A stretch of 64,000 bases of DNA from a virus. The DNA is taken from IMG/VR virus record IMGVR_UViG_3300037840_000188, positions 62,001 through 126,000 of that record. One strand, 5' to 3'. Position numbers and translations under genes: made by a program. The notes under the pieces were generated by a model, which did not search any database, was not told the origin of the DNA, and saw only the letters and a list, made by a program, of their open reading frames with translations. Positions within the stretch are counted from its first letter, which is position 1; every line of letters starts with the position of its first letter. Below, piece by piece: positions 1 to 7,347 of this stretch.

Positions 1-38
1 GTTTACAGCCGGGTGGAGACCATTCCCCATCACGTCCA

Positions 39-109
39 TGGCGGAGTCGGAGTGATTCGAACACTCAATTGCTTTCGCAATCACGCCTTAGCGGGGCGCT
101 GCAATACCG
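39..109 (-). tRNA. tRNA-Ser(GCT), 3' part only
   Basis: Read on the minus strand this segment folds as the 3' two thirds of a class II tRNA: anticodon stem GCGCC/GGCGT around loop CCGCTAA (anticodon GCT), a long variable arm GATTGC-GAAA-GCAATT, T arm GAGTG/CACTC with TTCGAAT loop, acceptor 3' strand CGACTCC, discriminator G and an encoded CCA. The D arm is only partly present and the 5' acceptor strand (expected GGAGTCG) is missing; at about position 109 the sequence turns into transposase coding sequence. It cannot make a functional tRNA. It is either a tRNA cut by recombination or an att-like remnant. Confidence 0.8.
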
Positions 110-762
110 TTCTGGGGGTTACTCAGAAGACGGCGTGGTTTATGTTGAGTCGGATTCGCCTCGCAATGCAGGACGATCTCACGGGAGGAAACCTTGGCGG
201 CGAAGTCGAAGTGGACGAAACCTACATCGGCGGCAAGGCGCGCAACATGCATGCATCGGCCCGTCTTCGTCGGCACATCGGGACGGGCGGTGAAGGCAAG
301 ACGGTAGTTCTCGGGATTTTGGAACGCGCGAGCGGGAAGAAACCGAAGCGCATCCGCGCTACCGTCATTTCGGATCGCAAGAAAGCGACGATTCAGCCTG
401 AGGTGGCCGGACAAGTCGAGCGCGGCTCGAAAGTCTATACTGACGACTTCGCACATACGTGGAGAATGGAAGATCGCTTTGAGCATGAGATGGTCAACCA
501 TCTCGACAAGTACGTCTCTGGCAACTGCCATACAAATTCGCTTGAGAATTTTTGGTCCTTGCTCAAGCGGTCCGTTGGCGGAACTTACATCAGCGTGGAA
601 CCGTTCCACCTGTTTCGTTACGTCGATGAACAGGCGTTCCGGTTTAACAACCGGCTCATGGACGACGCTACGCGCTTCGTGATTGGCATGACTCAGATCG
701 TCGGACGCCGCTTGACGTATGCTCAGTTGACTGGGAAAGCAGAGGTTGTTCAACATGGCTGA
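109..762 (+). pseudogene. IS1595-family transposase, N-terminally truncated
   Basis: Cut-and-paste DDE-type transposase of the ISXO2/IS1595 group. Recognisable homology to the intact copy at 29951-30934 begins at VLGVTQKTAWFML and continues to the end: VEVDETYIGGKARNMH (first catalytic Asp), VYTDDF (second Asp) and HTNSLENFW (third motif). About 105 N-terminal residues, including the CxxC zinc ribbon and most of the helix-turn-helix, are missing, so the protein is inactive. An open frame extends upstream to position 13, but those codons read through the antisense of the tRNA fragment and are not family sequence. Confidence 0.85.
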
Positions 763-1000
763 CGGGCGGGAGACACAATTACCAGAATCCGCAACGCCAA
801 GGGCGCGGGAAGCGCATGGACCGCCATCTAATCGAACTCGCTTCGAGGCTACGCCGGAATTTAAAACGTTCAGGCGCGGCATGAAGAAACTCCTGATGGT
901 TCCGAAGGCGGCACTGGATGCGCGAGTGAAGGCTGCGAAAGAGGCGTCGCCCCGGGTTGGAAATCCGAAGGCGGCGGGACGTAAGAAAAAGAGTGGATAA
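755..1000 (+). CDS. small basic protein associated with IS1595 transposase
   Basis: An 81-residue protein overlapping the end of the transposase fragment. Its middle (EFKTFRRGMKKLL, then a P/S-K/R motif) and basic C terminus (GRKKKSG) resemble the small protein next to the T2 transposase (30931-31113, EFNAFDGLVGRVLSV). Small basic companions occur in all four IS1595-type elements here, which suggests a conserved accessory role such as regulation of transposition, though no function is known. ATG 755 is preferred over TTG 746. Confidence 0.6.
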   Translation: MADGRETQLPESATPRAREAHGPPSNRTRFEATPEFKTFRRGMKKLLMVPKAALDARVKAAKEASPRVGNPKAAGRKKKSG

Positions 1001-1910
1001 GACAGAGAACCCCAAAGACCCAGCCGATCAGGGCGACAATTCCGCCTTCCGCAACCAACTTCCCATCATTGCCGCAGTAGCCACCGATGCAGCAGAACAA
1101 ACCACAGGCACCCGCGAACGAAAGAATGATTCCAAAGACAAGCCAGGTCCAGTTAGGCTGGCTTGGTACTTCGTCAAAGACCCTAGTCATTCTGGCGCGG
1201 TCATGGCGATATTCACTGTTTTGCTTTTTCTCGTTAACGCTGGCTATATGGTGATATCTGGCTTGACCCTCAAGAATATGGGTCAGCAATTGACTGTGAT
1301 GAAACAGTCCACGCAAGCCGCCAGAGACGCCGCCGAGATTGCGCTTGCCGCGAATAGACCGCTGCTTAGATTGAAACTCAGTGTCGGCCATTTTACGGTT
1401 GAGCAAGACGGCAGTATAAGAGTGAATGTCGTTCCGCAGGTTCAGAACACCGGCAACGCGTTGCCCATAGCCACTGATCTCGCCGTATTTGCCGATGTCC
1501 CCAGTATGAGTGTGATGGACACGAACGAATACGGAGCGGACAGCCCCGAAGAAATTGCTAACCGACTTCGAGAACGTTGCCGAAAGACCCCGACTTCGGA
1601 GCGCAGCATGATCCCTCTCACTGTCATATTTCCCAACAGCCCACCAGCGGACCTTCGGCCCGATGGCGAAGAGATAGCCATCGATCTCATCAAGGCGCGC
1701 GGGAAAAGCATCGAAGGACGCTTTCAATTCGTGGTAATGGTTTATGGATGTATCACGTATTCCTACCCCGACAGATCCACCTTTCATAGGACAGGAATCG
1801 CCTACCAACTTCACACGGTCGGGTACCACCCGCTCAAGTCGATGACCGAGTACACCGCGACCGACTTGCAGTTGGAGCCTTGGGGATTCCACTCCGACTT
1901 CGCGGATTAA
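993..1910 (+). CDS. membrane-anchored passenger protein of T1
   Basis: About 305 residues. One clear transmembrane segment (IFTVLLFLVNAGYMVISGL) is followed by a short amphipathic stretch with Gln and Met and then a beta-rich C-terminal domain, expected outside the membrane. This N-terminal-anchor plus beta-domain plan resembles the passenger of T4 (56806-57549). The start is uncertain: GTG 993 overlaps the previous stop, TTG 957 and ATG 1204 are alternatives. It lies wholly within T1. The antisense strand at 870-1190 also encodes a coherent two-helix membrane ORF. Function unknown. Confidence 0.6.
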   Translation: MDKTENPKDPADQGDNSAFRNQLPIIAAVATDAAEQTTGTRERKNDSKDKPGPVRLAWYFVKDPSHSGAVMAIFTVLLFLVNAGYMVISGLTLKNMGQQLTVMKQSTQAARDAAEIALAANRPLLRLKLSVGHFTVEQDGSIRVNVVPQVQNTGNALPIATDLAVFADVPSMSVMDTNEYGADSPEEIANRLRERCRKTPTSERSMIPLTVIFPNSPPADLRPDGEEIAIDLIKARGKSIEGRFQFVVMVYGCITYSYPDRSTFHRTGIAYQLHTVGYHPLKSMTEYTATDLQLEPWGFHSDFAD

Positions 1911-1974
1911 CCGGCCTGTCACGCCGACTATAACTATTGCCGTCATCGCCAGTAAAGTCAAGTATATTATTACC

Positions 1975-2114
1975 AAAAAAAGGCCCCTGTGCTCCGTGAG
2001 TGCCGGATTTACCTGCACGTCGGCGCGGGATTCTATCGGCAGGACGACTTGTGGGACGCAGGCTGGACCGGTCCCGTCACATTCACCAGGGGCGTGAACG
2101 AGGCACTGTGTCAC
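1975..2114 (-). pseudogene. 5' fragment of a small gene cut by T1
   Basis: A GTG start at 2114 follows a GGAG ribosome site just downstream of the exported protein gene at 2127-2426. The reading frame (MTQCLVHAPGECDGTG and onwards) runs about 45 codons and enters the right inverted repeat of T1 at 1974. The remaining part of the gene would lie beyond the lost left end of T1 and is not in this window. Product unknown. Confidence 0.55.
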
Positions 2115-2126
2115 TTTGCCATCTCC

Positions 2127-2426
2127 TCACACAGCCGCCGTACCTCTTCCAGATCCGCCTGGCGGAAGATTCGAAAGATCGGTCACGTGAATCGCCTGGG
2201 GCGAATTTCTTACGCGGATGATCCACGGATGAAATCCCTCACGCCGCAGTGAGTCTCCCAGGATATTAAGAACGCGACGACTGATTCGGTTGGCGTCAGC
2301 TTCGATCATGATGTACTTATTCTGCTCGCCGGTGCTTCTGACTGCGTCTCCTGGCTTCGGCGCTACTAGCACCGGCGTCGTCGCTGCGCCGAAGATCGTT
2401 GAGAGGATGGTGCGGCGGGAGAGCAT
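2127..2426 (-). CDS. small exported protein
   Basis: A 99-residue protein with an N-terminal signal resembling a Tat signal: MLSRRTIL followed by a hydrophobic stretch and an Ala/Pro-rich region. The mature part is about 75 residues with no family recognised. It is the third gene of a minus-strand operon; its ATG directly abuts the stop of the 108-residue gene at 2427. Likely acts in the periplasm or envelope, but this is inferred from the signal only. Confidence 0.7.
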   Translation of the reverse strand: MLSRRTILSTIFGAATTPVLVAPKPGDAVRSTGEQNKYIMIEADANRISRRVLNILGDSLRREGFHPWIIRVRNSPQAIHVTDLSNLPPGGSGRGTAAV

Positions 2427-2753
2427 TTATTTCTCCTCCCTTAACTCTTTAACTATGGTCACCTTAATCTTCCCATATCGCTCCAGTAATTCACAGAAGT
2501 CGCCCGTATACCGAAGCCCCGCCATAGTCAGAGCGCCACGAAAGAACTCACCGTGCTCTTTGAATGTGAAGATCTTCTCAAAGGCGAAAGCCGCAGACTC
2601 GCCTTCGTATGCGGGATCTTTTTTTTCGGTGGAGAAGCCCCTGATAATCGCCCGCTGAAGCTCAGCCCCGTTAGTTCGGCAATCGTGAGATATTGTCCAC
2701 GCTGGAATGACGGGCTCAGCTGTCATATCGAGCATCCAACGCATATAGCTCAC
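2427..2753 (-). CDS. hypothetical 108-aa protein
   Basis: Soluble protein with a GTG start at 2753 that overlaps the stop of the upstream ribbon-helix-helix-like gene by 4 bp (GTGA), so translation is probably coupled. Aromatic-rich central part (AFAFEKIFTFKEHGEFF) and a charged C terminus. No family recognised. Confidence 0.7.
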   Translation of the reverse strand: MSYMRWMLDMTAEPVIPAWTISHDCRTNGAELQRAIIRGFSTEKKDPAYEGESAAFAFEKIFTFKEHGEFFRGALTMAGLRYTGDFCELLERYGKIKVTIVKELREEK

Positions 2754-2902
2754 TTCGCCTCCCTGTAATATTTATCCGCGTACTTCCTGATCGCCTCCAT
2801 CGCGATCCGGCTAACGGAGTCGCCGTTCTTTTTTGCAGCGCGCTTGGCGACTCGCAGGACTTTCTGGTCAGCAGGTGATGTGTAGATTGTCAGGTTTGCC
2901 AT
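2750..2902 (-). CDS. ribbon-helix-helix-like small protein
   Basis: A 50-residue basic protein starting MANLTIYTSPADQKVLRVAK. The short N-terminal strand followed by an alternating amphipathic helix and a second helix (SVSRIAMEAIRKYADKYY) fits MetJ/Arc ribbon-helix-helix regulators. It heads a three-gene minus-strand operon (2902 down to 2127) and could repress it. A related short protein is encoded at 33931-34083. Confidence 0.65.
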   Translation of the reverse strand: MANLTIYTSPADQKVLRVAKRAAKKNGDSVSRIAMEAIRKYADKYYREAK

Positions 2903-3003
2903 ACGTGTGAGTGTATCACAGCTTTAAGTCTGATACAATAGAAAAAGCCGCCAGCATTCGCGTGCCGACGGCCTGACATCGTGCCCTGAAAGGAGGGGCG
3001 CTA

Positions 3004-4293
3004 ATGCCTCAAGAAGAGTCTACCGCATCTGCATCACGAACGATCAAGTTTAATTCGACGGCGTTTGAGCGCTTCTGGTCCAAGGTCGATAAGAATGGGC
3101 CGGTGCCGGAACATCGACCGGATCTGGGGCAGTGTTGGGTTTGGACGGGGCAGATCAGTAGCGTTGGTTATGGCGTGCTCCAGCCTGCAAGTTATGTCCC
3201 TGAAGAAAAAGCGCATCGCGTATCGTGGATATTTGCGTATGGTGAAATACCGGATGGACTCCAAGTGCTGCATCGTTGTGATCGACGATCTTGCGTCAAC
3301 CCGGCTCATTTGAGATTGGGCACGCGAGACGACAACAGCAGAGATATGGCCACGAAGCTCAGAGCATCCAAAACGAAACTTGACATTGAGGCGATTAGAG
3401 ATATTCGCTCTCAATACGCTCACCGATATTACGGGACCGTACTTGAACTGTCAGAGAAATACGGAATCAACAGAAGCGAAGTCAGAAGAGTGGCAAAGGG
3501 GTTAATCTTTCGGGATGTAGATGCCGAGCGTGATCCAGATTCAGAATTTATTGCCGGAAGCGGCCTTGAGCGTCCACCAGCGATGGATGGATCGCAAATC
3601 AATTTCGTGCCGATAATCGTTAAGCCGCTGATGGACATCTCTGGACACACCTACGGGCAACTGACTGTTAAATACCTTATTGAAGCACTACCAAATGGTG
3701 ACGCTCGCTGGCTATGTGCCTGCTCTTGTGGTACCGAAAAGTCAATCAGGATGCAGAACCTGCGCAAAACTGGAGGGACGCGCAGTTGTGGGTGCTTATC
3801 CGATAAGGCTCGAAGGAATAATAAGCCACCGCTCGAAAAACGCTTCTGGGATCTCGTTGATAAGCGAGGTCCAGATGAGTGCTGGCCATGGAAGGGATCG
3901 CTCCGGGAAGGCTACGGACGAATTAAGCGCAAGGGCGTTCCGATGGGGGCGCATCGCGCCTCGTGGGAGATCGCTCACCCCGATGAACCACGCCTCGGGC
4001 CTAACGACTTTGTGTGTCATACCTGCAACGCGCCAACTTGCGTCAATCCTGCCCACCTCCTGCGCGGCAATGTGACTCTCAACAACTTCGATAGAGACAT
4101 CAAGGCTGCAAATAAAGATTGGACGTTCGATAAAACGGCAAATCTAATTTTAGAAATAAAAGGACTGCGCGCGAACGGCCTTAGATACTCCGAAATATCA
4201 GAAATAACCGGCGTGCATGAGATTTATATCAAGGAGGTGTTGACCAAGAAGCACGATCAAGAGTTCTCCAGAATACTTAAAGTTGAGCTTTAA
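3004..4293 (+). CDS. homing endonuclease with two HNH_3 domains
   Basis: A 429-residue free-standing homing endonuclease. Residues about 20-125 form a first HNH_3 domain (CWVWTG, AHRVSW, HRCDRRSCVNPAHL); a middle zinc-type domain follows (GHTYGQLTV, WLCACSCG, SCGCL); residues about 275-360 form a second HNH_3 domain (CWPWKG, AHRASW, CHTCNAPTCVNPAHL); a short helix-turn-helix-like tail follows. A strong AGGAGG ribosome site precedes ATG 3004. It is oriented against the flanking phage genes, as expected for a selfish endonuclease gene inserted between genes. A duplication of the HNH_3 module within one chain is unusual. Confidence 0.9.
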   Translation: MPQEESTASASRTIKFNSTAFERFWSKVDKNGPVPEHRPDLGQCWVWTGQISSVGYGVLQPASYVPEEKAHRVSWIFAYGEIPDGLQVLHRCDRRSCVNPAHLRLGTRDDNSRDMATKLRASKTKLDIEAIRDIRSQYAHRYYGTVLELSEKYGINRSEVRRVAKGLIFRDVDAERDPDSEFIAGSGLERPPAMDGSQINFVPIIVKPLMDISGHTYGQLTVKYLIEALPNGDARWLCACSCGTEKSIRMQNLRKTGGTRSCGCLSDKARRNNKPPLEKRFWDLVDKRGPDECWPWKGSLREGYGRIKRKGVPMGAHRASWEIAHPDEPRLGPNDFVCHTCNAPTCVNPAHLLRGNVTLNNFDRDIKAANKDWTFDKTANLILEIKGLRANGLRYSEISEITGVHEIYIKEVLTKKHDQEFSRILKVEL

Positions 4294-4308
4294 GTATTTC
4301 TTGTAAGT

Positions 4309-5574
4309 CTATACAAGGTAAGGTGCGTGGCTCGCACGCCACTTGCCGGTGTCCCATGGCGCTAAAATTTGTTCGAGTTGTTCGTAAGAAATATTCGTGA
4401 GGCCGACTTCCTCATCATTTCTCTCCATATCATTCAATAATCCCTCTGCCTTGATTTGGTGTTGCGTCGCGAGATTCAAATTAAAGTAGGGGTTGGGGTG
4501 ATCAATATCCGCGCCAGGATAACGAGCGCATTTCTCCAGTGCCATCTCCAGAAGTACTTCTCCACGGTTGGCGACGAATGGCGGTAATTGCGGTTGCTGA
4601 ACGGTGAGATCGCTTTCTTTCGCGATATAAATGTAAGGCAGGAGCGCGCTCTGAAACGAAGTCTGAAATGACGGCGCAGGCCAAATCTCGTATCGCGGTA
4701 CGCCGCTTGTGATTTGTGACTGTGCATTAATGACGAAAAGATCTCCCGAGATGTACGAGCCGCTCGTTGGAAAATAAATCTGAACACCATCCTGAAGATC
4801 TACCGGACTTCCGTCGGAAGGGGTCACGATAGGGCCAGTAAATGAAGTCTGTCCGGAGCGCATCCACTGAAATGCAGCGGTGCCAGGCGCGCCGGTCGTA
4901 GTGATCTGCACGATGTAAGTGGCGCTTGAAACATAAGAGTAGCCAAAGGTGGTTGTCGAGACTGGCGCGCTGCCCGTCGCCGCGACCGGAATCACTGGTC
5001 CAATCGTCCCGCCAAAGTTCGCTGTGTAATCCCTGAATGCAACCCCAATCGGGACTCCCTGGTTCGTACGCTGGGGGTCATACACCGCCAGTTCATTCTC
5101 GGTTATATTTATCCATAGGCGATAAGCTCCGCTTAGTGAAATAACTACGTACCAATAACCGAAATCCGCCGGGACCGGATAGTAACATTGCAAAATTTGG
5201 TACGGCACGTTGGTGATATCAGGCCCAGACCATGGTTGGTCGATTAAGATCGAAGTCGGTGATAGGTAGTTCTGGATCGTGTAATATGGATAGAGCAATC
5301 CAAATGCGCGAATCTGCTGTCCGACCATTTGCGGAGTCCAAGTGGTCCCAATACCGGTCAGGAGGTTCGGATTGCCAGTGCTGACATTTGTGGATATCGT
5401 GCCGGTATTGTAAATCGGAGGCGGGGCGAAAGTTCCGGACCTGCGGCGAAAAGACCATTCTCTCCGGCTTTGAAATGTGTGCCACGAATCCTGGATAAGC
5501 TGGGACGAAAGCTGCACCCCGACCGCTGGGCAACGATTTAAGAGGCGCTGGGTTAGTGTGTTATAGTCATCCAT
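4309..5574 (-). CDS. head-tail connector / head completion-like protein
   Basis: A 421-residue structural protein. The N terminus (YNTLTQRLLNRCPAVG, then DSW..F..RREWSFRRR) and the C terminus with AEGLLNDMERNDEE resemble phage head completion or adaptor proteins encoded near capsid genes; the long middle part is beta-rich with many aromatic, Ser and Thr residues and may be decoration or a collar domain. It is the most downstream gene of the minus-strand head cluster. Assignment to connector is by position and overall pattern, not by a diagnostic motif. Confidence 0.6.
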   Translation of the reverse strand: MDDYNTLTQRLLNRCPAVGVQLSSQLIQDSWHTFQSRREWSFRRRSGTFAPPPIYNTGTISTNVSTGNPNLLTGIGTTWTPQMVGQQIRAFGLLYPYYTIQNYLSPTSILIDQPWSGPDITNVPYQILQCYYPVPADFGYWYVVISLSGAYRLWINITENELAVYDPQRTNQGVPIGVAFRDYTANFGGTIGPVIPVAATGSAPVSTTTFGYSYVSSATYIVQITTTGAPGTAAFQWMRSGQTSFTGPIVTPSDGSPVDLQDGVQIYFPTSGSYISGDLFVINAQSQITSGVPRYEIWPAPSFQTSFQSALLPYIYIAKESDLTVQQPQLPPFVANRGEVLLEMALEKCARYPGADIDHPNPYFNLNLATQHQIKAEGLLNDMERNDEEVGLTNISYEQLEQILAPWDTGKWRASHAPYLV

Positions 5575-5642
5575 TCAAAGCGACCCAAAACAAAGAACGC
5601 CGCCCCCAAGGAGCGGCGTCATAAAATCGAGCACCAGTTACG

Positions 5643-5894
5643 CTACCCATAAAGAAACGGAGCTTCCCGCGACTTCTCGACCACTGGAGCCTCCCGCGAT
5701 TCAGGATTAATCCTCATCCCGGCACTCTCGGCAAAAATCAAAATCGCCTTCGCGCCTTCGATGTACCCGGCCTGCACCCGGCTATCGAGCCGATCCCATT
5801 CCGGAATCGCCTTCTCGGTCACTGGCGAGGTTGAGCCTACCGCCGAGCGGTATGCGGCGAAGAAAGCCTGGGCAGCCCAGAGATTAACGTCCAC
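5643..5894 (-). CDS. hypothetical 83-aa protein of the head cluster
   Basis: Helical protein with Ala-rich segments (AAQAFFAAYRSAVG, AILIFAESAGM). GTG start at 5894, immediately after and in frame with the TAG of the preceding basic protein gene. Located between connector and decoration-like genes, so probably a minor structural or assembly protein. Confidence 0.6.
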   Translation of the reverse strand: MDVNLWAAQAFFAAYRSAVGSTSPVTEKAIPEWDRLDSRVQAGYIEGAKAILIFAESAGMRINPESREAPVVEKSREAPFLYG

Positions 5895-5897
5895 AAG

Positions 5898-6044
5898 CTA
5901 GTACTTCTTCGACATGCCCCTGGACTTCTCGTGTTCCTTGTGCTCTTTCTTCTTCATGCCGATGGACTCGTGCTTGCGCCCTTCCTTCTTGTGCGCCATT
6001 TCCTTCTTCATGCCCATCGATTCGTGCTCTTCGGCTTTCTTCAT
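5898..6044 (-). CDS. small Lys/His/Glu-rich repeat protein
   Basis: A 48-residue, highly charged protein with an internally repeated motif HES(M/I)GMKK. A good AGGAG ribosome site precedes ATG 6044. A related motif, HESMGSKK, occurs in the protein at 9802-9969. Such basic peptides in a capsid cluster could bind DNA inside the head; this is inference. The open frame continues upstream of the ATG into the capsid-like segment at 6064-6126. Confidence 0.7.
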   Translation of the reverse strand: MKKAEEHESMGMKKEMAHKKEGRKHESIGMKKKEHKEHEKSRGMSKKY

Positions 6045-6063
6045 CGGAGATCTCCTTTTGGAT

Positions 6064-6126
6064 TGCCCGCTGATGTAGCGGCGGGTTGTGGTTTCGATTT
6101 GTGAGAGTTCGTCGGGGATATGCGTG
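6064..6126 (-). repeat. second copy of the capsid N-terminal coding segment
   Basis: In the frame that continues into the gene at 5898-6044 this stretch encodes THIPDELSQIETTTRRYI, nearly identical to TYTPDTLSQIEVTTRRYI encoded upstream of the first ATG of the major capsid gene (8401-8460). Nucleotide identity is also high. It has no start codon of its own. It appears to be a remnant duplication of the 5' end of the capsid gene. Confidence 0.8.
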
Positions 6127-6127
6127 C

Positions 6128-6403
6128 CTATTTGACGCTGCTGTGGCCCTGTGCAGCCTTATTCCCGATAGGTTTGAAACAATCCTCCATGGAAGTCATC
6201 AAGTGCTCTGCCGCGTCTTCCTTGGTGGCGTGGACGGCAGTGTGGGACTCCGAGGGTCCATACTCATCGCCCTCGGCACGATGACGGCTCCGTGAGATCA
6301 CACCGCCCTCAGCAGGTTCGAAGCTTATCTCGACGAGCTTCTTCTTGCCTGTCTTCGGCTTGTGTGCCTGTTCACGGAGAGCGATAGCTGAGGTCTTGGC
6401 CAT
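6128..6403 (-). CDS. hypothetical 91-aa protein of the head cluster
   Basis: Begins MAKTSAIALREQAHKPKTGKK, followed by a segment with HTAVHATKEDAAEHL. Looks like a small folded protein with a basic N-terminal tail. Encoded between the repeated basic peptide and an 89-residue beta-type protein. No family recognised. Confidence 0.65.
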   Translation of the reverse strand: MAKTSAIALREQAHKPKTGKKKLVEISFEPAEGGVISRSRHRAEGDEYGPSESHTAVHATKEDAAEHLMTSMEDCFKPIGNKAAQGHSSVK

Positions 6404-6412
6404 TATCTGTGC

Positions 6413-6682
6413 CTAGCCCTCGTGTGCCCAGACCATGATCACTTCGTTGACCATTGGAGCGGACGAGGTGAAGGTAATCACGCCGGTAACCGCATTGACG
6501 GTCATGCCAGTGATGAGCGAAGCGGTCCCAGCCTGGCAAAAGGACTGTACGTCCGCCCAGAGGATGCCGATCATATTCGTGTTCAGCGTCGAGCCGGTGG
6601 GTCCATTAACCACAAAGATACGGCTGATGTAGTTGCCTTGCAGGCGCTGGTTCGTGGGTGTACCGAAGGTTACCTGAGCCAT
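6413..6682 (-). CDS. small beta-rich structural protein
   Basis: An 89-residue protein starting MAQVTFGTPTNQRLQGNY, rich in Thr, Val and Gly with alternating hydrophobic strands, typical of small phage head decoration or structural proteins. It follows the 197-residue decoration-like gene, and both start with MAQV. Function inferred from position. Confidence 0.6.
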   Translation of the reverse strand: MAQVTFGTPTNQRLQGNYISRIFVVNGPTGSTLNTNMIGILWADVQSFCQAGTASLITGMTVNAVTGVITFTSSAPMVNEVIMVWAHEG

Positions 6683-6707
6683 GAATTCTCCTTAAGTCCT
6701 GCGCCGG

Positions 6708-7301
6708 TTAGTCAACGAAGCCGATGTTGACGTCGACCGGGGTGGTGTTTCCAGCGCTCAGTACGGAAGATGCGCAGATACCGATCACCTGGCTCACCGG
6801 AGCGGTCGTAACTGTCGCCTGGCTGATACCGCGCGCCACGCTTGCCGTGGTGTCCGCAATGAAGGCGGTTCCCTGGAGAATGGTTCCAGTGGCGGCAACA
6901 GGATACGCGCGCTTCTGGATGACAAGATCCGTGTAATACGTCACCGGGTTACCTGTCGCGTCATTCACGCCAGGAGCGGTGGATACCGCGAGTTGGAAAA
7001 TACCGGCCACACGATTGATCGCGCCAGACGGGCCGACATCGCATTGGTTCTTGTCGTTGGTGACAAGGGCATTAGCCTGATCCTTCCAGAATGCGAGCTG
7101 GCCAGCAGCTACCGCACCGACCGCAGTCGCCGACGTAGCGCCAGAATCGAGACGGACGCGGAGGTAAGAGCCGCCCGTCGTCTGGTCGTTGAAGGCGCAG
7201 CCGATTTCGCCATTCGCGTATGCCGGAGTCGGAGCATTGGTCTTATCCGGGGTGCCCTGTGGCATATATGGGTTCGGAATCCGTGGATATACTTGAGCCA
7301 T
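6708..7301 (-). CDS. capsid decoration-like protein
   Basis: A 197-residue Gly/Ala/Thr-rich protein directly downstream of the major capsid gene, with the low-complexity beta character of head decoration proteins (for example VRLDSGATSATAVGAVAAG). Preceded by an AGGAG ribosome site before ATG 7301. Likely displayed on or within the head; no catalytic motif. Family assignment is by context. Confidence 0.65.
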   Translation of the reverse strand: MAQVYPRIPNPYMPQGTPDKTNAPTPAYANGEIGCAFNDQTTGGSYLRVRLDSGATSATAVGAVAAGQLAFWKDQANALVTNDKNQCDVGPSGAINRVAGIFQLAVSTAPGVNDATGNPVTYYTDLVIQKRAYPVAATGTILQGTAFIADTTASVARGISQATVTTAPVSQVIGICASSVLSAGNTTPVDVNIGFVD

Positions 7302-7347
7302 AAAGACTTAACTCTCCTTGTCGTTCTGAAATTCTGGTACTAAAGTA

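Larger units (their letters stand above)
109..1974 (+). mobile_element. IS1595-family transposon T1, left end lost
   Basis: The segment holds a 5'-truncated IS1595-type transposase, a small basic protein and a membrane passenger protein. The right inverted repeat is at 1957-1974; its reverse complement starts GGTAATAATATACTTGAC, matching the ends of T2 (29903-32541). The putative 8-bp target duplication AAAAAAAG lies at 1975-1982, inside a minus-strand gene that is cut there. The left end, the transposase N terminus and the second target copy are absent, replaced by the tRNA-Ser fragment. Confidence 0.8.

Noticed and set aside
88-882. 264-codon minus-strand open frame
   Set aside because: Shadow of the T1 transposase fragment, running through the tRNA piece.
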